Assembly (NCBI GenBank): GCA_020048935.1
Contig: JAIFLS010000135.1
Coordinates: 1-17,172, forward strand
DNA: 17,172 nucleotides
Source of the DNA: a bacterium
Lineage (GTDB): Bacteria > Verrucomicrobiota > Kiritimatiellia > UBA8416
Direction of reading: 5' to 3'
Position numbers and translations under genes: made by a program. Below, one piece after another: positions 8,377 to 14,991 of the stretch (positions are counted from its first letter, which is position 1; every line of letters starts with the position of its first letter). The notes beneath the pieces were generated by a model. That model made no database searches, was not told where the DNA came from, and saw only the letters and a list, made by a program, of their open reading frames with translations.

Positions 8377-8592
8377 ATGGATAACTTTATTATCGTTCTG
8401 GTTTTGTTTGTCACGATCGTCGGTCCTTCGGCGGTGATCGCGGCGATTGGCTACGCCAGTATCCGGGCCTTGGGGCGTAATCCCTCCGCGGCTCCCAAGA
8501 TCCTGCAGGCGATGATCATCGCCTTGGTTTTCTCCGAAGCGATCGCGGTGATCGCCTTGTTGATACTGTTCCAGATCTTCGGGCGCGGCTAG
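8377..8592 (+). CDS. atpE: F-type ATPase subunit c (ring proteolipid), divergent inner helix
   Basis: The 71-residue protein has two membrane helices (about 4-31 and 43-68) joined by the polar loop LGRNPSAAPK, matching the conserved R-[QN]-P loop of c subunits that contacts gamma and epsilon. The ion-binding carboxylate is E54 in FSEAIAVIALL. The residue after it is alanine, and the helix 1 position matching the Na+ ligand glutamine of Ilyobacter c is I21, so the site looks proton-type rather than sodium-type. The usual glycine series of helix 1 (GxGxGxG) is replaced: by alignment the residues are S18, V20 and A22, with only G25 kept nearby. That should alter inner-ring packing and perhaps ring size. 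It is in mid-cluster, between epsilon and b-delta. Confidence 0.92.
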   Translation: MDNFIIVLVLFVTIVGPSAVIAAIGYASIRALGRNPSAAPKILQAMIIALVFSEAIAVIALLILFQIFGRG

Positions 8593-8690
8593 GGGCTTGG
8601 AAAGCATGTTTGTGGTTGCAGATGGTGGTTTGTGTCGGTACTGTACGTAAAACGGGAAGACGGTTTCAAGGTTATCTAGAGGAATACGAT

Positions 8691-9446
8691 ATGCAGGAAT
8701 TATTACGAGTGGCGGTTCCTATTATGGCGGTTCACGCAGTGGTTCTGGCGGTGCTGTTGGTCGGTATCCGGCTGCTACTGGCCGGAACCGCGAACCGGGC
8801 GGTGCGTCGTGTGCGGCAGGTCGAGGATGAGGTCCGCAAGAAGGAGGAGGACATCCGCCGTGAAATCGAGGAGCACGAACGCGATTTCGCGGAGAAGAAG
8901 GCGGAAGCCGAGCGGCAATTGCAGGCGCATCGCGACGAGGCCCGGCGTGAGGCGGTTCATTTGAAGGAGAAGGCGGTTTCGGAGGCGAAAAAGGAAAGCC
9001 AGAAGATCATCGAGCAGGCGCATAAGAACGAGCAGAAGATGCGGGACCAGATCGCCAGGCAGATGGAGGACAAGGCGGTTGAATACGGCGGACGTATCTT
9101 CAAGCTGGTGTTCAGTGACATGCTCACCGGTGAGCTGAACGGATTGTTCAACACGGAATTGATCGATGCGCTTAACGAGATCGAGCAGGGTGCGATCACC
9201 GTCGAGTCCGGGGCTGCCAGTGTCACGGTCAGCCATCCCATGAGCGACGAGCAAAGGACGCGGTTGGAAACGGTATTGCGCGAGAAATTCCGCAAGGACG
9301 CCGTGATCCAGGAAACGGTCGACGAGACACTGCTGGCCGGTTTGATCCTGAAGATGGGCAGCCTTGAGATCGATGGCAGCTTGCGCAACCGTTACACTGA
9401 GGCCGTGGGTGAAGTCAAGAAGGAGGCTCACCACGAAATCTCCTAA
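8691..9446 (+). CDS. atpF: F-type ATPase peripheral stalk: subunit b fused to the delta C-terminal domain
   Basis: The 251-residue protein has one N-terminal membrane helix (about 6-31), a long charged coiled coil (about 35-130, EVRKKEEDIRREIEEHERDF style), a b-type end (EYGGRIFKLVFSDML), and a delta-like C-terminal domain from about residue 180. That domain shows MSDEQRTRLETVLREKF, then LLAGLILKMGSLEIDGSLRNRY, matching the 'L-GG--I-IGD--IDGS-R-RL' signature of delta/OSCP. The six-helix N-terminal domain of delta, which caps alpha, is missing. Length and layout resemble the b subunit of 'alternate' or N-type F ATPases. I chose the ATG at 8691 because of the TAGAGGA ribosome-binding site at 8677-8683. 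An upstream in-frame ATG at 8610 would add 27 residues with no family match and lacks such a site. Confidence 0.9.
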   Translation: MQELLRVAVPIMAVHAVVLAVLLVGIRLLLAGTANRAVRRVRQVEDEVRKKEEDIRREIEEHERDFAEKKAEAERQLQAHRDEARREAVHLKEKAVSEAKKESQKIIEQAHKNEQKMRDQIARQMEDKAVEYGGRIFKLVFSDMLTGELNGLFNTELIDALNEIEQGAITVESGAASVTVSHPMSDEQRTRLETVLREKFRKDAVIQETVDETLLAGLILKMGSLEIDGSLRNRYTEAVGEVKKEAHHEIS

Positions 9447-9466
9447 CCCCTGCCGGTAATCCCGCC

Positions 9467-10384
9467 ATGCAGCTGAATGAACTTCGAAAAGAGCTAAAGT
9501 TCAACCACGAGCTTCTCAGCCTGGTCGAGACGTTGAAGAACGTGGCTGGCTCGCAGTTCCATATGCTGGAGAAGAAGAAGGCTCGATTTGATGCGTTCAT
9601 GGCTGCCTTTGCCGGCTTTTTCAGGGTCGTGGACCTGGTCGATGTGGTCAATCCGTTCGTAAGGGCGGAATCAGAGGTGACGGGGCTGGTGATCGTGACG
9701 TCCGACTCGGGCTTCATGGGCGGGCTCAATGCCGGCGTGCTTCGCGCGGCCCAGGAGGCAGTCGAGGAACTGCCAGCCTCGCAGGTGTCTTATGTGGTGA
9801 TTGGCGACAAGGGGGCTGGCGCGGTTTCTGATCAACGGCTGCCGTTCAAGTTCTTCCCCGGCATCAACCAGGATACGATCTACGAGCAGGCGGTGGTGAT
9901 CAAGGACTGGCTGATGGGTGAGGTGGCAGATCGGCGCATGGGTCGTGTGATCGTGGCGGCACCCAAGGCGCTCTCGTTCAGCGCGCAGACCATCCAGGTC
10001 TTTGACCTGCTGCCTTGCGGGAACCTGTTCGATCGAAGCGAGGCCCCGCCGATCAAGGCGCTTTCGGGGCCGAAACGCTTCCTGGCAGAGGCGCGCGAGG
10101 TGATAGTGGAGTCGTCGTTTGATGACATGGTCAAGTATCTGGCTGGCATCTGGGTGACCTCCAAGCTCTTCGAGATCTTCGAGGATGGCAAGCTGGCCGA
10201 GTTCGGGGCGCGTGCGATGCACCTGGAAGGCAGTCTGCAGAAGGTCGAGAAGGAATATACCAAGACCCGGCAGAAGTGTTTCAAGGCGTCGCATGAATTG
10301 GTGGACAAGGGCATGCGCGAGTCCTTTGCGGCCAAGAGTACCAAGCGGCGTCGCAAGAAGAAGGAACGGGTTGATGTGGTTTAG
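9467..10384 (+). CDS. atpG: F-type ATPase subunit gamma with basic C-terminal extension
   Basis: Gamma is the rotating shaft. The N-terminal helix (LVETLKNVAGSQFHMLEKKK) matches the usual 'ITKAMKMVAASKLRRAQ' region. The Rossmann-like middle (VTGLVIVTSDSGFMGGLNAGVL) matches 'SDRGLCGGLN'. The C-terminal helix has a YTKTRQ motif aligned with E. coli YNKARQ. By that alignment the canonical end falls near residue 286. The protein then continues for about 19 residues with a strongly basic tail, KRRRKKKER at 293-301, to residue 305. In F1 the gamma C-terminus sits at the closed top of the alpha-beta hexamer, so the tail could protrude there. No strong ribosome-binding site precedes the ATG; it starts 20 bases after b-delta. 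Confidence 0.93.
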   Translation: MQLNELRKELKFNHELLSLVETLKNVAGSQFHMLEKKKARFDAFMAAFAGFFRVVDLVDVVNPFVRAESEVTGLVIVTSDSGFMGGLNAGVLRAAQEAVEELPASQVSYVVIGDKGAGAVSDQRLPFKFFPGINQDTIYEQAVVIKDWLMGEVADRRMGRVIVAAPKALSFSAQTIQVFDLLPCGNLFDRSEAPPIKALSGPKRFLAEAREVIVESSFDDMVKYLAGIWVTSKLFEIFEDGKLAEFGARAMHLEGSLQKVEKEYTKTRQKCFKASHELVDKGMRESFAAKSTKRRRKKKERVDVV

Positions 10385-10417
10385 CCGGCATGGCGCCGGA
10401 ACAGGGGAGATAATCGA

Positions 10418-11824
10418 ATGAGTGATTCAGTGACGCTTCAGAAAGAGGACGTGCGTGTGGCGGTCGGCAAGGTGGTCGCCGTGCAGGGACCGGTGGTCGA
10501 TGTCAAGTTCAACGCGATCGAGGACATGCCGGATATGCACGACATGGTAACCACCAAGACCTTTGACGGACGTGAACTGACCATGCTGGTGGCGGAGCAT
10601 CTCGAGGGCAACCTGGCTCGTTGCGTGGCGCTCTCGGCCACGCTCAACCTGCAGCGCAATGCGGCGGCCACCGCGACGGGCCAATCGCTGCGTATCCCGA
10701 TCGGCGATGAGCTTTTCGGACGCATCATCAACGTGATGGGCCAGCCGCTTGACGGCAAAGGCCCGATCCGCACGGAAAAGACAGCGGCGATCCATCGCGA
10801 TCTCTCCAAGGTGGAAATGAACGTCGGTAAACTGGCCGGTGCCAGGCCCGAGATCGTGGAAACCGGCATCAAGGTGGTTGATCTGCTCTTCCCGGTGGTG
10901 CAGGGCAGCAAGACCGGTGTTATCGGGGGTGCCGGCTGCGGCAAGACCGTGCTGATCTCGGAACTGATCCATAACATTGTCGAGGAACATGACGGTGCCT
11001 GTGTGTTCTGTGGTATCGGGGAGCGTATCCGCGAGGGTAACGAGCTTTACCACGAGTTCAAGGAGGCGGGCATCCTCGACAAGGTGATGATGGCGTTCGG
11101 CCAGATGGACGAGCCGCCGGGAGCCCGGTTCAACGTCGTGCAGACGGGCATCACGCTGGCGGAATACCTCCAGTCGACCGGGCGCGAGGTCCTGCTGTTC
11201 ATGGACAATGTGTTCCGGTTTGTGCAGGCCGGCGCGGAAATCTCGACCCTGCTCGGGCGGACGCCGTCGGAAACCGGCTACCAGCCGACGCTGGGGTCCG
11301 AGGTGGGGGATGTGCACGAGCGCATCAAGGGCTCCATCTCGGCCTTCGAGGCGGTATATGTGCCAGCCGATGACCTGACGGATCCGGCGGTGGTCGCGAT
11401 CTTCAGCTATCTTGACGCGGTCATGGTGCTTTCGCGTGAGCGTACCCAGCTTGGCTTGTATCCGGGTATTGATCCGCTGGCGTCATCCTGCTCGAACCTG
11501 GATGCGAGCGTGGTGGGGCAGCGGCATTTCGACCTCTCCCAGGAAGTCCTCCGTATCTTCACCAAATACGACGAACTGCGGCGGATTGTGGCGGTTATCG
11601 GTATCGACGAGTTGTCCAAGGCCGACCGGACGTTGTACGAGCGCGCCCGTAAACTACAGTATTTCCTGACGCAGCCGATGTTCGTGGCGGAGGCTTTCAC
11701 AGGACGCAAGGGGCAGTTTGTACGTATCGGCGAAACCCTCGATAGCATCGAGATGATCGTGGATGGACGTGTCGATGACCGTTCCGAGGATGATTTCTAC
11801 ATGATCGGCAAAGTCGAGCTCTAA
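10418..11824 (+). CDS. atpD: F-type ATPase subunit beta (catalytic)
   Basis: The 468-residue catalytic subunit is of normal length. Walker A is GGAGCGKT (170-177; usual GGAGVGKT) and the catalytic glutamate is E202 in GERIREGNELYHEF. Walker B is VLLFMDN, followed by VFRFVQAGAEISTLLGRTPSETGYQPTL. The 'DELSEED' lever reads DELSKAD. The segment LSRERTQLGLYPGIDPLAS recalls the beta of alternate/N-type ATPases more than the classical form, though I judge this from memory of the families. All catalytic residues look intact, so ATP turnover is expected wherever alpha1 supplies the arginine finger. The start has an AGGGGAG ribosome-binding site at 10403-10409. It is last in the ATPase series, unlike the classical gamma-beta-epsilon order. 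Confidence 0.95.
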   Translation: MSDSVTLQKEDVRVAVGKVVAVQGPVVDVKFNAIEDMPDMHDMVTTKTFDGRELTMLVAEHLEGNLARCVALSATLNLQRNAAATATGQSLRIPIGDELFGRIINVMGQPLDGKGPIRTEKTAAIHRDLSKVEMNVGKLAGARPEIVETGIKVVDLLFPVVQGSKTGVIGGAGCGKTVLISELIHNIVEEHDGACVFCGIGERIREGNELYHEFKEAGILDKVMMAFGQMDEPPGARFNVVQTGITLAEYLQSTGREVLLFMDNVFRFVQAGAEISTLLGRTPSETGYQPTLGSEVGDVHERIKGSISAFEAVYVPADDLTDPAVVAIFSYLDAVMVLSRERTQLGLYPGIDPLASSCSNLDASVVGQRHFDLSQEVLRIFTKYDELRRIVAVIGIDELSKADRTLYERARKLQYFLTQPMFVAEAFTGRKGQFVRIGETLDSIEMIVDGRVDDRSEDDFYMIGKVEL

Positions 11825-11828
11825 TCGA

Positions 11829-13472
11829 ATGGCATCGCTGAAAGACACCCTGCTGGAGAACGGCGTGATAACGGCGGCGAATCTGGCCGAGGCCGAGCAG
11901 ATCGCGGCTTCCTCCTACACGCCGCTGATCACGGTCCTCTCCCAGCGGGGGCTGGTCGAGGAGTCCGCCTTGCTTCATGCCTATGCGCGGGCACACGGAC
12001 TGGCTTTCGTCGTGTTGCGAGACACGCCTGTCAGTCCGGCGGCTGTTCGCCGCTTGAGCGCTAAACTGGCGGCGCATTACCATGTCGTGCCTGTCGATGT
12101 GGCTGATAACGGGATGATGACGGTGGCGGTATGCGACCCGCTGGATATGCGGGCGGTCGAGGATATCGAGACCTCCCTGGGTGTTCGCGTGGTGCGGGTG
12201 CTGGCCTGCCGAGAGGATATCGACGAGGCGCTGCAGCGCTACTACGGGGTCGGGGCTGACACAGTGGAACGGATTCTTTCCGAGCAGCCGGAGCGCGATA
12301 TACCGGTCACGGTTGCAGAGTCACTCGATATCGGCGAACAGGGTGCCGATGCCTCGGTGGTGCGGTTGGTGAACCAATTGCTGAAGGATGCGATCAGCGA
12401 CCGTGCCACGGACTTGCATTTCGAGATGCATCGCGACGGGGTCGTGGTGCGCCGGCGTATCGACGGGATTCTCTACGATACGGTCACCGCCGGACGGATG
12501 CGAACCCTGTACCCGTCGATCATCTCGCGCATCAAGTTGATGTCGGGGCTCAATATCGTCGAGCGCCGTCTGCCGCAGGATGGCCGGGCCAGGGTCTCCA
12601 TAGACAACCGCAACTATGATCTGCGTATCTCGATCGTGCCGGCGATGCACGGCGAGGATGTCGTCATCCGGATCCTGCCCTCGACCATGCTGTTCAACCT
12701 TGAGGAACTCGGTTTCAACCCTGGTCAGTTGAAAATGCTCAACGACATGATCGCCGCGCCGCATGGGATCCTGTTTGTCACCGGTCCGACCGGCAGCGGC
12801 AAGAGCACGACGCTGTATGCCTGTCTGAGCAAGCTCAACACGCGTGAACGCAAGATCATCACGATCGAGGATCCGGTGGAGTACGAGCTGCGCGGCATTA
12901 CCCAGACGCAGATGAACCCGAAGATCGGGCTTTCCTTCGCCTCGGCCCTGCGCAGCATGCTGCGTCACGATCCGGACGTGATGATGGTCGGCGAGGTACG
13001 GGATCGCGAGACGGCGGAAATCGCGGTGCAGACCGCCATGACCGGCCATCTGGTCTTGAGCACGCTGCACACCAATGATGCGGCGGGTGGCGCGGCGCGC
13101 CTGATCGACATGGGTATTGACCCGTACCTGATCACCTCCACCGTGCAGGCATTCATGGCGCAGCGGCTGGTGCGCACGATCTGCGAGAACTGCCGGGAAC
13201 TGGTGGAGCGTGCCGACGGGGTGATGCGGTACCAGGGACGCGGCTGCAGGCAATGCAACCAGTGCGGATATCGCGGGCGCATCGCGATCTGCGAGTTCCT
13301 GCCGCTGGTTGATGAAATCAGCGACCTGATCCTGAAACGTGCCTCCGCGCACCAGATCCGCGAGCGTGCCAATGCGCTGGGTATGCCCACGCTACGGGAG
13401 GACGGACTGTCCAAGGTGGAACTGGGGCTGACGACCGAGGACGAACTCCTGCGGGTGACCCTGGCCTCCTGA
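11829..13472 (+). CDS. GspE/PilB-family secretion or type IV pilus assembly ATPase
   Basis: The 547-residue cytoplasmic hexameric ATPase powers pilus or pseudopilus assembly (type IV pilus or type II secretion). The N-terminal domain (about 1-140) resembles MshEN/GspE-N; many such domains bind cyclic di-GMP, but I cannot confirm all the ligand residues here. Walker A is GPTGSGKST (319-327). The Asp box and Walker B read DPDVMMVGEVRDRETAEIA, and the His box is TGHLVLSTLHTNDA. A tetracysteine zinc site is present: C452-x2-C455, then C473-x2-C476, with an extra C479. It starts 4 bases after the beta stop codon, so it probably shares the ATPase transcript. No pilin, platform protein or secretin gene is in the window. 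PilB and GspE cannot be told apart from sequence alone. Confidence 0.92.
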   Translation: MASLKDTLLENGVITAANLAEAEQIAASSYTPLITVLSQRGLVEESALLHAYARAHGLAFVVLRDTPVSPAAVRRLSAKLAAHYHVVPVDVADNGMMTVAVCDPLDMRAVEDIETSLGVRVVRVLACREDIDEALQRYYGVGADTVERILSEQPERDIPVTVAESLDIGEQGADASVVRLVNQLLKDAISDRATDLHFEMHRDGVVVRRRIDGILYDTVTAGRMRTLYPSIISRIKLMSGLNIVERRLPQDGRARVSIDNRNYDLRISIVPAMHGEDVVIRILPSTMLFNLEELGFNPGQLKMLNDMIAAPHGILFVTGPTGSGKSTTLYACLSKLNTRERKIITIEDPVEYELRGITQTQMNPKIGLSFASALRSMLRHDPDVMMVGEVRDRETAEIAVQTAMTGHLVLSTLHTNDAAGGAARLIDMGIDPYLITSTVQAFMAQRLVRTICENCRELVERADGVMRYQGRGCRQCNQCGYRGRIAICEFLPLVDEISDLILKRASAHQIRERANALGMPTLREDGLSKVELGLTTEDELLRVTLAS

Positions 13473-13503
13473 CCGGGACTGTCTATAACGTCGGGGAAGA
13501 CCG

Positions 13504-13530
13504 CAGACTGCAGACTACAGACTGCAGACT
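13504..13530. repeat. Short tandem repeat of cagact units
   Basis: Just after the GspE/PilB gene, four cagact units occur, two pairs separated by short linkers (gcagactgcagact, acagactgcagact). A run of T follows. No coding potential was seen. It forms the left shoulder of the inverted-repeat element at 13531-13740. Confidence 0.6.
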
Positions 13531-13740
13531 TTTTCGGTTTACGAGAACGGCGACGAGAACGGTTGACGATTCTTATGCTCCGTACGGCTCGCGAGGACGC
13601 TCGCCCTCCATACGGTCATCAAGCGCGTTCTCCGCATCTGGAGGGCGAGCGTCCTCGCGAGCCGCTGCGCATGAGAAAGAAAATGGCGAAGCCCTCGTGA
13701 TCCGCTCTCGTCGCCGTTCTCCTTCACCGATCCCCGAAAA
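13531..13740. repeat. Nested inverted-repeat (REP/MITE-like) element between convergent genes
   Basis: Three layers of symmetry share one centre near 13625-13635. The outer ends are ttttcgg at 13531-13537 and ccgaaaa at 13734-13740. A perfect 16-base pair of arms lies at 13543-13558 and 13706-13721. An inner perfect 25-base pair lies at 13586-13610 and 13639-13663, extended by an imperfect pair (ttcttatgc/gcatgagaa). The inner arms carry the GGAGGGCGAGCG-type core that I recall from dispersed repeats in PVC genomes. It fills the gap between the convergent GspE/PilB and MutY genes, so the hairpin may also end transcription of both. No transposase is encoded inside, so any movement would need one in trans, such as a REP-associated transposase. 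Confidence 0.8.
13586..13663. terminator. Strong GC-rich hairpin (25-bp perfect stem, 28-base loop), possible bidirectional terminator
   Basis: The stem arms are exact reverse complements over 25 bases with a 28-base loop. There is no T-run directly after either arm, so it is not a textbook intrinsic terminator. Its position between two convergent genes suggests a barrier to read-through or to 3' exonucleases, as known for REP elements in other bacteria. The terminator role is an inference. Confidence 0.4.
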
Positions 13741-13741
13741 G

Positions 13742-14809
13742 TTACCAGCTCGTTTTTGCAATCGTGCGGTCGGTCTTGGACAGTGGCAATGCGTCCAGTT
13801 TTTCCGGCCGGCACCAGCATGGTTCCGCCTGAACACCCTTTGACTCAATCGCGAGCGGTTCCGCCTGGCAGGTGTAAACGTGGATGGTCTGGGAGAAATG
13901 GCTGAAGGCATGGTTGACGATCCCGCGTTTTCGGATTCCGGTTATTGCTGCTGACGTAAGCAGGTCGGCAATGGCGCGCATCAGCGTCTCTCGATAGGGC
14001 TCGTTGCCCTTGCGGCGCGCCTGCGGGAACGCCCAGAGCCCGCCTAGGAGGCCGCTGTCCGGGCGGCGGTAAAGCAGTACGCCGCCTTGCGGGTTGGTGA
14101 TGATCACCGCGACTTCGGTGAAATGCGGTACGGCGGCCTTGCGGGGCTTGTTCGGAATGGACGCGGTCAGGTCATCGCGGTGCGCCTTGCAGTGGCGTTT
14201 CAGCGGGCAATTCCCGCAGAGCGGCTGGCGAGGTCGGCAGACGAGTGCCCCCAGTTCCATCATGGCTTGATTGAAGGCGGACGCATCGACCGTACGGATC
14301 GCCGGGCGGAGTTGCTCCCGGATCGTGTCGCGGACGGCTGGCAGGGTGATGTTGTCGCGGATGCCGCGCAGGCGGGAGTAGACGCGCAGCACGTTCCCGT
14401 CGACGGCTGGCTCCGGCTTCCCGAAGGCGATCGATGTGATGGCGGCAGCGGTATAATCCCCGATGCCGGGGAGGCTTTTCCATTCCACGGCAGATTCCGG
14501 GAACCGGCCTTGCAAGGGGCCTGCAATCTGGCGGGCCGCTGCCTGGAGATGTCTTGCCCGCGAGTAGTACCCCAGCCCCTCCCAGATGCGCAGCACATCC
14601 TGCGGGTCGGCGGCGGCCAGGGTTTGTGCATCCGGAAAACGTTCAACAAAGCGTTGGAAATATGGGATTACCGTCGCGACCTGCGTCTGCTGGAGCATGA
14701 TCTCGCTGACCCAGACCTTGTACGGGGACGGATCATCGCGCCAAGGCATCGGGCGTTGATTCTGCGAGAACCATTGCAGCAGGGGCTTCGTCCAGGTGTA
14801 GCTATTCAT
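13742..14809 (-). CDS. mutY: Adenine DNA glycosylase MutY
   Basis: This 355-residue base-excision repair enzyme removes adenine mispaired with 8-oxoguanine. The N-terminal helix-hairpin-helix glycosylase has the catalytic glutamate in WVSEIMLQQTQV, the hairpin LPGIGDYTAAAI, and the catalytic aspartate in PAVDGNVLRV. The iron-sulfur cluster ligands follow C-x6-C-x2-C-x5-C in CRPRQPLCGNCPLKRHC. The C-terminal NUDIX-like domain that recognises 8-oxoguanine is present (LLYRRPDSGLLGGLWAFPQ, then NHAFSHFSQTIHVY). The length is normal. It is convergent with the GspE/PilB gene and is not part of the ATPase operon. No clear ribosome-binding site precedes the ATG, but the N-terminus aligns with the family. 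The last few codons directly abut the inverted-repeat element. Confidence 0.97.
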   Translation of the reverse strand: MNSYTWTKPLLQWFSQNQRPMPWRDDPSPYKVWVSEIMLQQTQVATVIPYFQRFVERFPDAQTLAAADPQDVLRIWEGLGYYSRARHLQAAARQIAGPLQGRFPESAVEWKSLPGIGDYTAAAITSIAFGKPEPAVDGNVLRVYSRLRGIRDNITLPAVRDTIREQLRPAIRTVDASAFNQAMMELGALVCRPRQPLCGNCPLKRHCKAHRDDLTASIPNKPRKAAVPHFTEVAVIITNPQGGVLLYRRPDSGLLGGLWAFPQARRKGNEPYRETLMRAIADLLTSAAITGIRKRGIVNHAFSHFSQTIHVYTCQAEPLAIESKGVQAEPCWCRPEKLDALPLSKTDRTIAKTSW

Positions 14810-14841
14810 AGCGTTTACTTGTTTATAACTTCAATTCATTT

Positions 14842-14934
14842 CAACGCCCAACGCCCAACATCCAACGCCCAACAACCAAGAAAAGACTCTCGCACTTGGG
14901 CGTTGGATGTTGGGTGTTGGGCGTTGGGTGTTCG
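14842..14934. repeat. Inverted element built of TTGGGCG-type heptamer repeats
   Basis: The left arm (14842-14872) and the right arm (14896 onward) consist of head-to-tail heptamers: ttgggcg, ttggatg, ttgggtg. The arms are reverse complements. A perfect 19-base stem pairs 14854-14872 with 14896-14914, and pairing continues outward with one mismatch. The loop is 23 bases and contains aagaaaagactctcgcac. The element lies in the gap between the MutY start and the end of the glycosyl hydrolase-like gene. I recall similar heptamer hairpins as dispersed intergenic repeats in planctomycete and verrucomicrobial genomes. No coding role is seen; in-frame translations (ALDVGCWALGV) are artefacts. Confidence 0.75.
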
Positions 14935-14991
14935 ATTCTATTCTTCTCAAGTTACCAATTGGTTTTCGCACGGGCACCGGGTACTCCCGGC

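Noticed and set aside
8610..8690. Upstream in-frame ATG extending b-delta by 27 residues
   Set aside because: The extension has no match to b subunits and would place a charged segment before the membrane helix. The ATG at 8691 has a good ribosome-binding site (TAGAGGA).
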